Positions 1 through 9,639 of a DNA stretch of 64,000 nt are shown piece by piece; the stretch's first letter is position 1; the number at the start of each line of letters is the position of its first letter. The stretch is from Flavobacterium fryxellicola. Lineage in GTDB: Bacteria > Bacteroidota > Bacteroidia > Flavobacteriales > Flavobacteriaceae. Location: positions 124,001 to 188,000 of the forward strand of contig NZ_FRDK01000005.1 of NCBI RefSeq assembly GCF_900143245.1, written 5' to 3'. The position numbers were made by a program, and so were the translations under genes. Under the pieces are notes generated by a model, which did no database searches, was not told where the DNA came from, and saw nothing but the letters and a program-made list of their open reading frames with translations.

Positions 1-696
1 ATCTCCAGGACCATTAGATAAGAAATAACCATCCGGATTGAAGGACTCCATATCCTGATAGGATGAATTAAAAGGAAAAACTTTTATATAGCAATCTCTT
101 TCAGCAAGATTCCGAAGAATATTCATTTTGATTCCTAAATCAAGAGCCGAAATTTTGTAGGTCGCATTTTCATCACCGTAAAAATAAGCTTCCTTTGTAG
201 ATACCTTAGAAGCCAACTCTAACCCATTCATGTCAGGAACTTTTGCTAATGCCTCCTTTAACTCTTCAACAGTAGAACCATCCGTACAAATGACTGCATT
301 CATAGCTCCATTTTCACGAATATAACTCACCAAAGCTCTTGTATCAACATCAGAAATGCAAATAAGATTTTGTTCTATAAAGTAATTTTCTAAACTTCCT
401 GATGCGTCTTCGCGTGAATAATTAAAGCTGAAATTTTTACAAACTAAACCTGAGATTTTAATACTGCTAGATTCAATTTCCTTTTCATTTACACCATAAT
501 TTCCGATGTGGGCATTGGTCGCCACCATTATTTGACCAAAATAAGAGGGATCTGTAAATATCTCTTGGTAACCAGTCATTCCGGTATTAAAACAAACCTC
601 TCCAAAAGTAGTTCCACTGATTCCAATGGATTTACCGTGAAAAATAGTTCCGTCACTTAGTAAGAGTATCGCGCTTTGTCGTGTTGTATATTTCAT
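1..696 (-). CDS. carA: Carbamoyl-phosphate synthase small subunit (5' part, cut by window edge)
   Basis: This is the glutamine-hydrolysing subunit of carbamoyl-phosphate synthase, which supplies ammonia for carbamoyl phosphate in arginine and pyrimidine synthesis. The first 232 codons are present, read from an ATG at 694-696 with no stop before the window edge. The N-terminus (KYTTRQSAILLLSDGTIFHG) and the segments FNTGMTGYQE, SDVDTRALVSYIRENGAMNA and LSNGPGD at the edge are typical of CarA. The glutamine amidotransferase catalytic Cys lies outside the window. The gene is downstream of rplQ on the same strand, but a terminator and its own promoter separate the two. The assignment is firm. Confidence 0.95.
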   Translation of the reverse strand, partial: MKYTTRQSAILLLSDGTIFHGKSIGISGTTFGEVCFNTGMTGYQEIFTDPSYFGQIMVATNAHIGNYGVNEKEIESSSIKISGLVCKNFSFNYSREDASGSLENYFIEQNLICISDVDTRALVSYIRENGAMNAVICTDGSTVEELKEALAKVPDMNGLELASKVSTKEAYFYGDENATYKISALDLGIKMNILRNLAERDCYIKVFPFNSSYQDMESFNPDGYFLSNGPGD

Positions 697-771
697 TCGT
701 TGATTTCTATTATTTTTTTAATAGTTTCATGGAACTAGAAAAACTGGTTTCATGCGTAGTTAGATATTTTG

Positions 772-802
772 CAAACTTAATTCTTTAAAGCAATGGTTGC
801 AA
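772..802 (-). promoter_or_regulatory. Predicted carA promoter (-33 TTG, -7 TAAGTTTG)
   Basis: Read on the minus strand, TTG (800-802) is followed by a 20-bp spacer and TAAGTTTG (772-779). This matches the Bacteroidota housekeeping consensus TTG-N19/20-TAnnTTTG. It lies about 75 bp upstream of the carA start, so carA need not depend on read-through from the ribosomal operon. Confidence 0.6.
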
Positions 803-1046
803 TGTTTTTAAAATTATTATTTTTTAAAAAGTATAAAGCAGCTCGAAATTCGTGTTTTAAGAAATCTCACTTTTAGTATAATATCAGCTGCAATAATAGT
901 AAAAAATACATCGACTCCTAGTTCAGGTCATATCACAATTCAAATTGGAGATAACAAAAAAAGTAACAAAAAAGCCACTTAGAAAAGCGAGTCGGATATT
1001 CTATTACAAAAAACTGTTCCTGAATCATTTCCTTTAAAAAAATATC
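803..1046. other. Intergenic stretch with no recognisable gene
   Basis: This is the rest of the 413-bp gap between carA and rplQ. No intact gene was recognised. On the plus strand one frame is open from roughly 850 to a TAG at 980-982 and continues after it with a coding-like appearance (segments STPSSGHITIQIGDNKKSNK and KSESDILLQKTVPESFP), but there is no clear start and no family was recognised. It could be a decayed fragment or chance. Confidence 0.3.
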
Positions 1047-1081
1047 AAAAAAAAAGGATAAACTATTATTAGCTTATCCTT
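1047..1081 (-). terminator. Intrinsic terminator of the ribosomal super-operon
   Basis: On the minus strand an AAGGATAA/TTATCCTT stem (1054-1061 with 1074-1081) is followed directly by a run of nine Ts (A-run 1047-1055 on the plus strand). It sits about 30 bp after the rplQ stop and marks the end of the S10-spc-alpha transcript. Confidence 0.8.
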
Positions 1082-1109
1082 GATTTTTATAGAGTGATTA
1101 TTTTCATAA

Positions 1110-1625
1110 TTACTCAGCAGTATCAGTAGTTGGTTCAGTTTTTTTTGATCCTTCGCTTGCGCTTGAATCTGCAACTGAAGCTTCCGTAGCTTCATCAGCT
1201 TTTTTGGCTTTACCACCACGACGCCTTTTTGCTTTTTTAACTTCTTTTTTACCACCGTTGTAAAGTTCATTAAAATCTACTAGTTCGATCATTGCCATAT
1301 CAGCATTATCTCCTAAACGATTTCCAACTTTAATGATACGAGTGTATCCACCGGGACGGTCTCCTACTTTAGCAGCTACGTCTCTGAACAGGTCAGTTAC
1401 GGCATATTTGCTACGCAAGTAAGCAAAAACGATACGACGATTGTGAGTCGTATCTTGTTTTGATTTTGTTATTAAAGGCTCAACAAATTGTTTAAGCGCT
1501 TTTGCTTTAGCAACAGTAGTGTTAATACGTTTGTGCTCAATAAGAGAACAAGCCATATTAGCTAACATAGATTTTCTATGTGCAGTCTGTCTGCTTAAGT
1601 GATTGAATTTTTTTCCGTGTCTCAT
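1110..1625 (-). CDS. rplQ: 50S ribosomal protein L17
   Basis: L17 of the large ribosomal subunit, 171 aa. The start [20 protein letters not shown] is the highly conserved L17 N-terminus. Residues up to about 120 form the usual domain. A Lys/Arg- and then Ala/Ser/Glu-rich tail of about 50 residues follows, as is common in Flavobacteriia. It is the last gene of the alpha block and is followed by a strong terminator. Confidence 0.97.
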   Translation of the reverse strand: MRHGKKFNHLSRQTAHRKSMLANMACSLIEHKRINTTVAKAKALKQFVEPLITKSKQDTTHNRRIVFAYLRSKYAVTDLFRDVAAKVGDRPGGYTRIIKVGNRLGDNADMAMIELVDFNELYNGGKKEVKKAKRRRGGKAKKADEATEASVADSSASEGSKKTEPTTDTAE

Positions 1626-1639
1626 TGCTTTATGAAATT

Positions 1640-1659
1640 TAATCCGCCTAAGCGGATTA
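1640..1659 (-). promoter_or_regulatory. Perfect 8-bp hairpin between rpoA and rplQ
   Basis: TAATCCGC and GCGGATTA form a perfect 8-bp stem with a 4-base loop in the rpoA-rplQ gap. No T-run follows in the direction of transcription, so it is more likely an mRNA processing or stability structure than a terminator. Confidence 0.45.
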
Positions 1660-1661
1660 GA

Positions 1662-2654
1662 TTATTCTTTATCTAGTTTGTATTTTGCTAAATCCATACC
1701 GAAGTTCAAATTTTTAACTGCAACAAGCTCATCAAGTTCAGTTAAAGATTTTTTACCAAAATTACGGAATTTCATTAGGTCATTTTTATTGAACGATACT
1801 AAATCACCAAGTGTATCAACTTCAGCCGCTTTCAAGCAATTTAATGCTCTAACAGAAAGATCCATATCAACAAGCTTAGTTTTAAGCAATTGTCTCATGT
1901 GTAATGACTCTTCATCATACGATTCTGTTTGTGCAATTTCGTCAGCCTCAAGTGTAATTCTTTCGTCAGAAAACAACATGAAATGGTGAATTAAAACTTT
2001 TGCAGCCTCAGTAAGAGCATCTTTAGGATTGATTGATCCATCAGTTTTAATTTCAAAAACTAATTTTTCATAATCTGTTTTTTGCTCAACACGAAAGTTT
2101 TCAATCGCATATTTTACATTTTTTACCGGAGTAAAAATTGAATCAGTAAAAATAGTTCCAATTGCAGCATTCTGTTTTTTGTTTTCTTCAGCAGGGACAT
2201 ATCCTCTACCTTTTTCAATCGTTAAATCGAAATTAAGTTTGATTTTACTATCTAAATTACAGATAACTAGTTCTGGATTCAAAACTTGGAAACCTGAAAT
2301 AAATTTTTGAAAATCACCAGCTGTTAATTGATCTTTACCTGAAACAGAAATAGTAACTGCTTCATTATCTATATCTTCAATTTGACGTTTAAAACGTACT
2401 TGTTTTAGATTAAGAATAATTTCGGTAACGTCTTCAACAACTCCTGAAATAGTAGAAAACTCATGATCTACACCTTCAATGCGAACAGATGTAATTGCAT
2501 AACCTTCTAATGCTGAAAGCAAAACTCTTCTAAGTGCATTACCAACGGTCAATCCGTAACCAGGTTCTAAAGGTCTAAATTCAAACTTACCTTCAAAATC
2601 GGTGGAATCGATCATGATAACTTTATCGGGCTTCTGAAAATTAAATATTGCCAT
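1662..2654 (-). CDS. rpoA: DNA-directed RNA polymerase subunit alpha
   Basis: The alpha subunit of RNA polymerase, 330 aa, which dimerises to nucleate core assembly and contacts promoters and activators. The N-terminal domain carries the conserved segments [18 protein letters not shown] and [11 protein letters not shown]. The C-terminal domain (about residues 250-320) has the helix-hairpin-helix segment around [13 protein letters not shown]. Length is normal for the family. It lies between rpsD and rplQ, the standard alpha-operon position. Confidence 0.98.
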   Translation of the reverse strand: MAIFNFQKPDKVIMIDSTDFEGKFEFRPLEPGYGLTVGNALRRVLLSALEGYAITSVRIEGVDHEFSTISGVVEDVTEIILNLKQVRFKRQIEDIDNEAVTISVSGKDQLTAGDFQKFISGFQVLNPELVICNLDSKIKLNFDLTIEKGRGYVPAEENKKQNAAIGTIFTDSIFTPVKNVKYAIENFRVEQKTDYEKLVFEIKTDGSINPKDALTEAAKVLIHHFMLFSDERITLEADEIAQTESYDEESLHMRQLLKTKLVDMDLSVRALNCLKAAEVDTLGDLVSFNKNDLMKFRNFGKKSLTELDELVAVKNLNFGMDLAKYKLDKE

Positions 2655-2675
2655 AAATTTCGACTAAGTCAATTA

Positions 2676-3281
2676 TTATTTGTTGTACAACTCTACGATT
2701 AATTGTTCTTTAATGTTTTCTGGGATCTGAAGTCTAGCTGGTACAGAAACGAAAGTACCTTCTTTAACGTCATTATTCCAAGTAATCCATTCATAAACAT
2801 GACTTGAATTAGATAAAGAACGTTCGATAGCATCTAAAGATTTAGATTTTTCACGAACAGCAACTTTGTCACCAGGTTTAAGGTGGTAAGAAGCAATATT
2901 TACTACATCACCGTTTACGGTAACATGTCTGTGAGAAACTAATTGTCTAGCGCCTCTTCTAGAAGGAGCGATACCCATTCTAAAAACAACGTTATCTAAT
3001 CTTGCTTCACACAATTGTAAAAGAACCTCACCAGTAACACCTTTAGTAGCCGATGCTTTTTTGAATAAACCTCTGAATTGTTTTTCTAAAATTCCATAAG
3101 AATATTTAGCCTTTTGCTTTTCCATTAACTGGATTGCATATTCAGATTTTTTACCTCTTTTTTTAGCCATCCCGTGTTGTCCAGGTGGATAATTTCTTTT
3201 CTCGAAAGATTTATCATCTCCGAAGATTGCTTCGCCAAATTTACGAGCAATTCTAGTTTTTGGACCAGTATATCTTGCCAT
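2676..3281 (-). CDS. rpsD: 30S ribosomal protein S4
   Basis: S4, 201 aa, a primary 16S rRNA-binding protein that starts small-subunit assembly. The N-terminal zinc-ribbon cysteines are absent, so this is the zinc-free form. The S4 RNA-binding domain ([20 protein letters not shown]) sits near residues 105-130. A 51-nt nested hairpin lies 18 bp upstream of the start. S4 represses its own synthesis in other bacteria, so that leader is a candidate autoregulatory site; this is inference. Confidence 0.97.
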   Translation of the reverse strand: MARYTGPKTRIARKFGEAIFGDDKSFEKRNYPPGQHGMAKKRGKKSEYAIQLMEKQKAKYSYGILEKQFRGLFKKASATKGVTGEVLLQLCEARLDNVVFRMGIAPSRRGARQLVSHRHVTVNGDVVNIASYHLKPGDKVAVREKSKSLDAIERSLSNSSHVYEWITWNNDVKEGTFVSVPARLQIPENIKEQLIVELYNK

Positions 3282-3299
3282 TTCTAAAAATTAAATTAA

Positions 3300-3350
3300 G
3301 GTAGAGATTATGAATTCAGGTCATATCCTTCGATAATCGTATATTCTACC
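3300..3350 (-). promoter_or_regulatory. Structured leader upstream of rpsD
   Basis: In the transcript GGUAGA pairs with UCUACC and, nested inside, GAUUAU pairs with AUAAUC. That gives two 6-bp helices separated by a 6-nt one-sided bulge, with a 21-nt apical loop (3312-3332). It ends 18 nt before the rpsD start and occupies most of the 90-bp rpsK-rpsD gap. The helices are seen in the sequence; a role as an S4-binding or attenuation site is inference. Confidence 0.5.
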
Positions 3351-3371
3351 TAGTTATACTTAAATATATAA

Positions 3372-3755
3372 TTAAACTCTACGTCTCTTTGGAGGACGAC
3401 ATCCGTTGTGAGGCATTGGAGTAACATCGATAATCTCAGTCACTTCAATTCCACCGTTATGTAAAGAACGGATAGCAGACTCACGTCCGTTTCCTGGTCC
3501 TTTTACATACACTTTCACTTTTTTAAGTCCAGCTTCAAGAGCTACTTTACTACAATCTTCTGCTGCCATTTGGGCTGCGTATGGAGTATTCTTTTTAGAA
3601 CCTCTAAAACCCATTTTTCCAGCTGAAGACCAAGAAATAACTTCACCTTTTTTGTTTGTCAAAGAAATGATGATATTGTTAAAAGTAGCAGAAATATGAG
3701 CTTCTCCCGTTGATTCAACGATAACTTTACGTTTTTTTGCAGTTGCTTTAGCCAT
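3372..3755 (-). CDS. rpsK: 30S ribosomal protein S11
   Basis: S11, 127 aa, part of the small-subunit platform near the mRNA exit. Recognisable segments are [35 protein letters not shown] and the conserved C-terminus [17 protein letters not shown]. It lies 8 bp after rpsM, as in most alpha operons. Confidence 0.97.
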   Translation of the reverse strand: MAKATAKKRKVIVESTGEAHISATFNNIIISLTNKKGEVISWSSAGKMGFRGSKKNTPYAAQMAAEDCSKVALEAGLKKVKVYVKGPGNGRESAIRSLHNGGIEVTEIIDVTPMPHNGCRPPKRRRV

Positions 3756-3763
3756 ATTACTTA

Positions 3764-4138
3764 TTATTTAGTTGCTTTTTTCTTGTTAGCAACAGTTTTT
3801 CTTTTACCTTTTCTTGTTCTAGAGTTATTTTTAGTTCTTTGTCCTCTTAATGGAAGACCAGATCTATGACGGATACCTCTATAACATCCAATATCCATTA
3901 AACGCTTGATGTTTAAAGAAACTTCAGAACGCAATTCTCCTTCAATTTTGAAAGTCGATACTGCTTCACGAATTGCTCCGATCTCATCATCATTCCAGTC
4001 TTGAACTTTTTTATCTTGGCTAACTTGAGCTTTTTCTAAAATCTCAACAGCTCTACTTTTTCCTAATCCAAAGATATAGGTAAGTGCTATAACACCTCTC
4101 TTATTTTTTGGGATATCTACCCCTGCTATTCTTGCCAT
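3764..4138 (-). CDS. rpsM: 30S ribosomal protein S13
   Basis: S13, 124 aa, which binds the head of 16S rRNA and bridges to the large subunit. The start [20 protein letters not shown] and the basic C-terminal segment [20 protein letters not shown] are diagnostic. It follows rpmJ and precedes rpsK. Confidence 0.97.
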   Translation of the reverse strand: MARIAGVDIPKNKRGVIALTYIFGLGKSRAVEILEKAQVSQDKKVQDWNDDEIGAIREAVSTFKIEGELRSEVSLNIKRLMDIGCYRGIRHRSGLPLRGQRTKNNSRTRKGKRKTVANKKKATK

Positions 4139-4140
4139 AA

Positions 4141-4257
4141 TTATCCTTGTCTTTGTTTAAATCTAGGATTCTTTTTGTTTATTACGTACAATCTCCCTTT
4201 TCTTCGCACAATTTTGCACTCGGGACTTCTCTTTTTTATTGAAGCTCTAACTTTCAT
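4141..4257 (-). CDS. rpmJ: 50S ribosomal protein L36
   Basis: L36, 38 aa, a small gene that fills the gap between infA and rpsM. The translation begins [20 protein letters not shown] and ends [12 protein letters not shown], the conserved L36 ends. Only one of the usual four zinc ligands (Cys14) remains, so this is a zinc-independent form, which appears common in Flavobacteria. The start is an ATG at 4255-4257, 12 bp after the infA stop. Confidence 0.95.
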   Translation of the reverse strand: MKVRASIKKRSPECKIVRRKGRLYVINKKNPRFKQRQG

Positions 4258-4269
4258 TTTGAATATCCT

Positions 4270-4485
4270 TTAATATCTATAAGTAATTCTTGCTTTTGAC
4301 AAATCGTAAGGGCTCATTTCTAGTTTCACTTTATCACCAGGTAATAATTTGATGTAATGCATGCGCATTTTTCCAGATATATGTGCGATTACAATATGTC
4401 CATTTTCTAACTCTACACGGAACATAGCATTTGATAATGCCTCAATGATTGATCCGTCTTGTTCTATTGCTGATTGTTTTGCCAT
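4270..4485 (-). CDS. infA: Translation initiation factor IF-1
   Basis: IF-1, 71 aa, which occupies the ribosomal A site during initiation and assists IF-2 and IF-3. It is a single S1/OB-fold domain: [20 protein letters not shown] at the start, then [18 protein letters not shown] and [20 protein letters not shown]. It sits between secY and rpmJ, the conserved location. Confidence 0.97.
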   Translation of the reverse strand: MAKQSAIEQDGSIIEALSNAMFRVELENGHIVIAHISGKMRMHYIKLLPGDKVKLEMSPYDLSKARITYRY

Positions 4486-4489
4486 AAAA

Positions 4490-5836
4490 TTAAGCTACTG
4501 CTTTTCTATTTTTACCACTTTTCATTAAACCATCATAATGTTTATTCAACAAATATGAATTGATTTGCTGCATTGTATCTATGGCAACACCAACCATAAT
4601 TATTAATGAAGTACCTCCAAAAAACATTGCCCAAGACTGCTGAACATCCATAACACTAACAATTATTGCCGGGAACACAGCAATTAAAGCCAGAAATAAT
4701 GATCCTGGGAACGTTATTAAAGACATCACTTTATCAAGATAATCAGATGTTTCCACTCCAGGTCTAATACCAGGAATAAAACCTCCGCTTCTCTTTAAAT
4801 CATCAGACATCTTATTAGTAGGAACTGTGATCGCGGTGTAAAAAAATGTAAATACAATTATTAATGTTGCAAATACTAAATTATACCAAAACCCAAACAT
4901 ATTACTAAAAGCACCAACGATTGATTGTGACGCATCTGATTTAGACAAACCAGCTAAAGCTGCTGGTATAAACATGATCGCTTGTGCAAATATAATTGGC
5001 ATAACTCCTGAAGCATTAAGCTTTAATGGAATCCATTGTCTATTTCCATTCAGCATATCTTGTTCGAAATCACCTGAAGTTGTACGACGAGCATATTGCA
5101 CTGGAATTCTCCGAACCGCCATTACTAATAGTACACAACAAATAATAACCAATAACCAGATGATAATTTCAATAACCAGCAACATTGGACCACCATTGTT
5201 ATTGGTAACCCTAGTTGTAAACTCTTGGATGAATGCTTGTGGCAATCTAGCCAATATCCCAACCATAATCAACAAAGATATACCATTTCCAATTCCTTTA
5301 TCAGTAATCTTTTCTCCTAACCACATGGCAAAAATTGTACCTGTAACTAAAATAACAACTGATGAAAACAAGAATTCAAATGAATTGAATCCCAATAAAA
5401 ATGCATTACTAGGTAATGTTCTATATAAATTATAGATATAAGTTGGACCTTGAACTAAAGTAATTCCAATTGTCAACCAACGAGTAATTTGATTGATCTT
5501 CTTTCTACCACTTTCTCCATCACTTTGAAGTTTTTGTAAATAAGGAATCGCAATTCCCATCAACTGAACCACAATGGAAGCAGAAATGTAAGGCATAATT
5601 CCTAAAGCAAAAACAGAAGCTTGAGAAAATGCACCTCCGGTAAACATGTCAAGAATTGAACCAATTCCTTCTTTGGTTTGCCCAGCTAAATTACCTAACT
5701 GTGTAGCATCAATGCCTGGTAGGGTAACTTGAGCCCCGAAACGATAAACTAAAAGTAGTCCTAAGGTGATTAGAATTCTATTTTTCAGTTCTTCTATTTT
5801 CCAAACATTACTTATTGATTCAATAAATTTCTTCAT
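4490..5836 (-). CDS. secY: Protein translocase subunit SecY
   Basis: The channel-forming subunit of the Sec translocon in the inner membrane, 448 aa. About ten hydrophobic segments are visible. Family markers are the N-terminal [20 protein letters not shown], the plug region after it, and cytoplasmic loops with [10 protein letters not shown] and GFIPGIRPG. It is the last gene of the spc block, 13 bp after rplO. Confidence 0.97.
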   Translation of the reverse strand: MKKFIESISNVWKIEELKNRILITLGLLLVYRFGAQVTLPGIDATQLGNLAGQTKEGIGSILDMFTGGAFSQASVFALGIMPYISASIVVQLMGIAIPYLQKLQSDGESGRKKINQITRWLTIGITLVQGPTYIYNLYRTLPSNAFLLGFNSFEFLFSSVVILVTGTIFAMWLGEKITDKGIGNGISLLIMVGILARLPQAFIQEFTTRVTNNNGGPMLLVIEIIIWLLVIICCVLLVMAVRRIPVQYARRTTSGDFEQDMLNGNRQWIPLKLNASGVMPIIFAQAIMFIPAALAGLSKSDASQSIVGAFSNMFGFWYNLVFATLIIVFTFFYTAITVPTNKMSDDLKRSGGFIPGIRPGVETSDYLDKVMSLITFPGSLFLALIAVFPAIIVSVMDVQQSWAMFFGGTSLIIMVGVAIDTMQQINSYLLNKHYDGLMKSGKNRKAVA

Positions 5837-5849
5837 ATTAATAGAAAAA

Positions 5850-6302
5850 TTACATTGTTACAGCTTCTCCACCAGCAGCTTCAATAGCAGCTTTAGCAGT
5901 AGCAGTAAATTTGTGAGCGGTTACTTTTAATTTTGCTGTCAATTCACCTCTACCTAAAATCTTAACGATTTCATTTTTAGTAGCTAAACGATTAGCAACA
6001 TAAACTGTCATATCAACAGTATCTTTAATAACACCATTATCAACTAGTAGTTGAAGTGTATCAAGATTTACACCTTCGTAATCTTTACGATTGATGTTTG
6101 TAAAACCAAACTTTGGTACACGTCTTTGAAGTGGCATTTGTCCACCTTCAAAACCAATCTTCTTAGAATAACCAGAACGAGATTTTGCTCCTTTGTGTCC
6201 TCTTGCAGAAGTACCACCTTTTCCAGAACCTTCTCCTCTACCTAATCTCTTATTTTGATTGTGTGTAGAACCTTCAGCAGGTTGTAAGTTACTTAAATTC
6301 AT
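5850..6302 (-). CDS. rplO: 50S ribosomal protein L15
   Basis: L15, 150 aa, a late-assembly protein of the large subunit. The Gly/Arg/Lys-rich N-terminus ([20 protein letters not shown]) and [17 protein letters not shown] are diagnostic. It lies between rpmD and secY. Confidence 0.97.
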   Translation of the reverse strand: MNLSNLQPAEGSTHNQNKRLGRGEGSGKGGTSARGHKGAKSRSGYSKKIGFEGGQMPLQRRVPKFGFTNINRKDYEGVNLDTLQLLVDNGVIKDTVDMTVYVANRLATKNEIVKILGRGELTAKLKVTAHKFTATAKAAIEAAGGEAVTM

Positions 6303-6313
6303 AACAGTATTTG

Positions 6314-6496
6314 TTATTTAGCTTCTTCAACAGAAACTAAGTGTTTAACTTTATTTATCATCCCAAGGATTGTAGGGTTTGAATCATGCTCTACAACTTG
6401 TCCCATTTTACGTAGACCTAAAGCTTCCAATCCTCTCTTTTGAGTAAGAGGACAGTTGATTTTGCTTCTAACTTGTTTTACTAATAATTTAGCCAT
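6314..6496 (-). CDS. rpmD: 50S ribosomal protein L30
   Basis: L30, 60 aa. [20 protein letters not shown] and the following [20 protein letters not shown] match the family over its full short length. It lies between rpsE and rplO in the spc block. Confidence 0.96.
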   Translation of the reverse strand: MAKLLVKQVRSKINCPLTQKRGLEALGLRKMGQVVEHDSNPTILGMINKVKHLVSVEEAK

Positions 6497-6508
6497 AATT
6501 TCCTAGAA

Positions 6509-7036
6509 TTAACCTTTAAAAACTTTTTCTAAAGAAACGCCTCTTTGTTTTGCAACAGTATAAGCACTTCTCATTTGTAATAAAGCATCAAAAGTTGCCT
6601 TAACTACGTTGTGAGGATTCGAAGATCCTTGTGATTTAGATAATACATCATGAATTCCTACTGATTCAAGAACTGAACGAACAGCTCCACCAGCAATAAC
6701 TCCAGTACCATGAGAGGCAGGAATTAAAAATACACGTGCACCACCAAATTTACCTTTTTGTTCGTGAGGAACTGACTGACCATTCAAAGGAATTTTTACT
6801 AAATTTTTCTTAGCATCTTCTACCGCTTTCGCAATTGCTTCAGAAACATCTTTAGACTTTCCTAATCCGTGTCCAACCACTCCGTTTTCATCACCTACAA
6901 CTACAATAGCAGAAAAACCGAAAGCTCTACCACCCTTTGTAACCTTAGTAACACGATTTACACTTACCAAACGATCTTTTAATTCAAGACCACTTGGTTT
7001 TATTAACTCTACATTCTTGTATTTACTATTAGACAT
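6509..7036 (-). CDS. rpsE: 30S ribosomal protein S5
   Basis: S5, 175 aa, important for translational fidelity and mRNA unwinding at the entry channel. The double-stranded RNA-binding region ([20 protein letters not shown]) and the C-terminal domain ([20 protein letters not shown]) are clear. It lies 6 bp downstream of rplR. Confidence 0.97.
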   Translation of the reverse strand: MSNSKYKNVELIKPSGLELKDRLVSVNRVTKVTKGGRAFGFSAIVVVGDENGVVGHGLGKSKDVSEAIAKAVEDAKKNLVKIPLNGQSVPHEQKGKFGGARVFLIPASHGTGVIAGGAVRSVLESVGIHDVLSKSQGSSNPHNVVKATFDALLQMRSAYTVAKQRGVSLEKVFKG

Positions 7037-7042
7037 ACTATA

Positions 7043-7393
7043 TTAGAATTTAAGTCCAGCCGCTCTTGCGCCTTCCGCTAATGATTTAATACGACCATGA
7101 TACAAATAACCTCCTCTATCGAAAGTTATCACGCTTATCCCAGCTTTTAAAGCTTTCTCAGCAACTAATTTCCCAACTGCTGTAGCAACTTCAATATTCG
7201 TACCGTTACCTATTTCTTTTTCTCTTGAAGAAGCCGCCAATAAAGTAACACCGTTTACGTCATCTATAAGTTGAGCGTAAATTTCTTTGTTACTTCTAAA
7301 CACAGATAGTCTAGGATTAGTAGCAGTACCACTAATCGATTTTCTAATTCTGAATCTAATTCTTTGTCTTCTTTCAGGTTTTGTTAATGACAT
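7043..7393 (-). CDS. rplR: 50S ribosomal protein L18
   Basis: L18, 116 aa, which binds 5S rRNA together with L5. Markers are [20 protein letters not shown] and the C-terminal [20 protein letters not shown]. Spacing to rplF and rpsE is tight, consistent with one transcript. Confidence 0.97.
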   Translation of the reverse strand: MSLTKPERRQRIRFRIRKSISGTATNPRLSVFRSNKEIYAQLIDDVNGVTLLAASSREKEIGNGTNIEVATAVGKLVAEKALKAGISVITFDRGGYLYHGRIKSLAEGARAAGLKF

Positions 7394-7404
7394 AATCTTA
7401 TTTT

Positions 7405-7947
7405 TTAAGCTGATTTACCTGCTTTTCTTCTTAATACTTCACCTACGAATTTAACACCTTTTCCTTTGTACGGTTCAGGCTTACGGAAACCTCTGATTTT
7501 CGCAGCTACCTGACCTAAAAGTTGTTTGTCAAATGATGTTAATTTAACGATAGGGTTCTTACCTTTTTCAGAGATTGTTTCCAAAGTTACTTCGGGAGCA
7601 ATTTCTAAAACTATATTGTGAGAGTAACCAAGCGCTAAATCTAATTTCTGTCCTTGGTTTGAAGCTCTGTAACCCACTCCAACCAATTCTAATGACTTAG
7701 TAAAACCATCTGTAACTCCAATAATCATGTTATTGATTAAAGATCTGTACAAACCATGCTTTGCTCTTTGGTCTTTGTGATCAGACGATCTTTCTACTTG
7801 AACTTGACCGTCTTCAACTGTAACAGTAACGTCCGAAAACTCCTGAGTTAGTTGACCATTTTTTCCTTTTACTGTAATAATACCATTTGCAACTTCAACA
7901 GTTACACCAGCAGGGATTACAACCGGATTTTTACCTATTCTTGACAT
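7405..7947 (-). CDS. rplF: 50S ribosomal protein L6
   Basis: L6, 180 aa, near the GTPase centre of the large subunit. It has two alpha-beta repeats, beginning [20 protein letters not shown], and the conserved C-terminal segment [17 protein letters not shown]. It lies between rpsH and rplR. Confidence 0.97.
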   Translation of the reverse strand: MSRIGKNPVVIPAGVTVEVANGIITVKGKNGQLTQEFSDVTVTVEDGQVQVERSSDHKDQRAKHGLYRSLINNMIIGVTDGFTKSLELVGVGYRASNQGQKLDLALGYSHNIVLEIAPEVTLETISEKGKNPIVKLTSFDKQLLGQVAAKIRGFRKPEPYKGKGVKFVGEVLRRKAGKSA

Positions 7948-7964
7948 CTTATATAGTCTTTAAA

Positions 7965-8363
7965 TTAGTATACGTAACAAATTACTTCACCACCTACATT
8001 CAATTGTTTTGCTTTTTTTCCAGTCATCAACCCTTTAGAGGTAGACACAATAGCAATACCTAATCCGTTAAGGATTCTAGGAATGGTAGAAGAACTTGAA
8101 TATTTACGTAAACCTGGTTTACTAATTCTTTGGATATCTTTAATTACGGACTCTTTGGTATCTTTATCATACTTCAAAGCAATTTTGATTGAACCCTGAA
8201 CAGCGTTGTCTTCAAATTTGTAACTCAAGATATAACCCTGATCAAATAAGATCTTTGTTATTTCTTTTTTTAGATTAGATGCAGGAATCTCAACAACTTT
8301 GTGGTTTGCGGCCACTGCGTTACGAACTCTTGTCAAATAATCGGCAATAGGATCTGTATACAT
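7965..8363 (-). CDS. rpsH: 30S ribosomal protein S8
   Basis: S8, 132 aa from the ATG at 8361-8363 ([16 protein letters not shown]). A longer frame reaching 8372 would need a TTG three codons earlier and is less likely. S8 binds the central domain of 16S rRNA. The C-terminal [20 protein letters not shown] and [20 protein letters not shown] are diagnostic. Its start is preceded by an unusually long, hairpin-rich 123-bp gap. S8 is the known repressor of the spc operon in enterobacteria, so translational control here is plausible but unproven. Confidence 0.96.
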   Translation of the reverse strand: MYTDPIADYLTRVRNAVAANHKVVEIPASNLKKEITKILFDQGYILSYKFEDNAVQGSIKIALKYDKDTKESVIKDIQRISKPGLRKYSSSSTIPRILNGLGIAIVSTSKGLMTGKKAKQLNVGGEVICYVY

Positions 8364-8381
8364 ATGTATCAATTTGCGGTT

Positions 8382-8486
8382 TTGGTTTTCGTTAAACTAT
8401 TTAACGAACCTGAAACCAATTTATAAATATTTATGATACAGACGAAACCTAAGTTAAGTCTGTACCAGGACGCAATAAATTACGTC
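8382..8486 (-). promoter_or_regulatory. Three consecutive hairpins between rpsN and rpsH
   Basis: In transcript order: a 7-bp stem with TTTA loop directly after the rpsN stop (8469-8486); a 6-bp ACAGAC/GTCTGT stem (8438-8463); and a large hairpin (8382-8419) with a 9-bp TTCGTTAAA/TTTAACGAA stem and a TTGGTT/AACCAA base separated by a one-sided bulge. The last one ends about 18 nt before the rpsH start. The structures are seen; regulation is inferred. Confidence 0.5.
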
Positions 8487-8756
8487 TTACCAAGATGCTT
8501 TTTTAACACCAGGTATCAATCCGTTGTTTGCCATTTCACGAAATGTAACACGTGAAAGACCGAATTGACGCATATACCCTCTTGGTCTACCTGTTAATTT
8601 ACAACGATTGTGCAAACGAACTGGCGAAGCATTTTTTGGTAACTTTTGCAAACCTACGAAATCTCCAGCTTCTAACAAAGCTTTTCTTTTCTCAGCATAC
8701 TTAGCTACTGTTTTTTCTCTCTTAACCTCGCGGGCTTTCATTGATTCTTTAGCCAT
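8487..8756 (-). CDS. rpsN: 30S ribosomal protein S14
   Basis: S14, 89 aa, the long zinc-free form: there is no CxxC pair and the C-terminal half reads [20 protein letters not shown]. It binds the 16S head near the peptidyl-transfer decoding region. It lies 3 bp after rplE and is followed by the structured gap before rpsH. Confidence 0.96.
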   Translation of the reverse strand: MAKESMKAREVKREKTVAKYAEKRKALLEAGDFVGLQKLPKNASPVRLHNRCKLTGRPRGYMRQFGLSRVTFREMANNGLIPGVKKASW

Positions 8757-8759
8757 GTC

Positions 8760-9311
8760 TTAATTCTTTTTAAAAGGTAATCCTAATTCTGTCAATAGAG
8801 ATTTTGCTTCTTTATCTGTTTTTGCAGTAGTTACAAAAGAGATGTCCATTCCTGATATTTTATTTACTTTGTCAATATCAATTTCTGGGAAAATGATTTG
8901 CTCTAAAACACCAAGGTTGTAATTTCCTCTTCCGTCAAAACCAGTAGCTTTAATACCACTGAAATCTCTTACACGTGGCAAAGATGATGTGATAAGTCTA
9001 TCTAAAAACTCATACATTCTTTCTCCACGTAAAGTAACTTTTGCTCCAATAGGCATCCCTTTTCTCAATTTAAAAGACGCAACGTCTTTCTTTGAGATAG
9101 TAGATATTGCTTTCTGTCCAGTGATCTTTGTTAACTCATCAACTGCATAGTCAATTAATTTTTTATCAGATACAGCTGCACCAACTCCTTTACTTAAAAC
9201 GATTTTCTCCAATTTAGGAACTTGCATTACGTTTACGTATCCGAATTCCTCTTTAAGAGCAGCAATTACTCTGCTCTTATATTCTTCTTTTAGTCTAGGT
9301 ATATACTCCAT
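8760..9311 (-). CDS. rplE: 50S ribosomal protein L5
   Basis: L5, 183 aa, a 5S rRNA-binding protein that contacts tRNA in the P site. Segments [20 protein letters not shown] and [20 protein letters not shown] are characteristic. It lies 2 bp after rplX. Confidence 0.97.
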   Translation of the reverse strand: MEYIPRLKEEYKSRVIAALKEEFGYVNVMQVPKLEKIVLSKGVGAAVSDKKLIDYAVDELTKITGQKAISTISKKDVASFKLRKGMPIGAKVTLRGERMYEFLDRLITSSLPRVRDFSGIKATGFDGRGNYNLGVLEQIIFPEIDIDKVNKISGMDISFVTTAKTDKEAKSLLTELGLPFKKN

Positions 9312-9313
9312 TA

Positions 9314-9628
9314 CTATAGTACTTGATTAGATTTTTTTGAAAATCTTACTTTCTTATCTCCTTCTACTCTAATACCAACTCTAGTTGCTTCCTTAGTTTT
9401 AGGATCAATTAAAGAGATGTTAGATATTTGTATAGAAGCTTCTTTCTTTACGATACCACCTTGAGGGCTTTTTGCACTAGGTTTCGTGTGTTTTGAAACC
9501 ATGTTAACACCTTCAACAATCGCTTTATTTTTCTCTTTGTACACGCGCAACACTTTACCTTCAGCACCTTTATGGTCTCCAGCAATTACTCTTACGATGT
9601 CACCTGATTTTATTTTTAGCTTTATCAT
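9314..9628 (-). CDS. rplX: 50S ribosomal protein L24
   Basis: L24, 104 aa, an assembly initiator of the large subunit. The KOW motif is visible near the start ([20 protein letters not shown]), followed by [20 protein letters not shown]. It lies between rplN and rplE. Confidence 0.97.
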   Translation of the reverse strand: MIKLKIKSGDIVRVIAGDHKGAEGKVLRVYKEKNKAIVEGVNMVSKHTKPSAKSPQGGIVKKEASIQISNISLIDPKTKEATRVGIRVEGDKKVRFSKKSNQVL

Positions 9629-9639
9629 CTTAAAACGAA

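Noticed and set aside
1034..1270. A Lys-rich minus-strand frame overlapping the rplQ tail.
   Set aside because: It is an out-of-frame shadow of the low-complexity rplQ C-terminal extension and runs through the terminator.
921..3326. A 13-base match (TTCAGGTCATATC) between the carA-rplQ gap and the rpsD leader.
   Set aside because: Matches of this length are expected by chance many times in 64 kb of AT-rich DNA, and the surrounding bases do not match.
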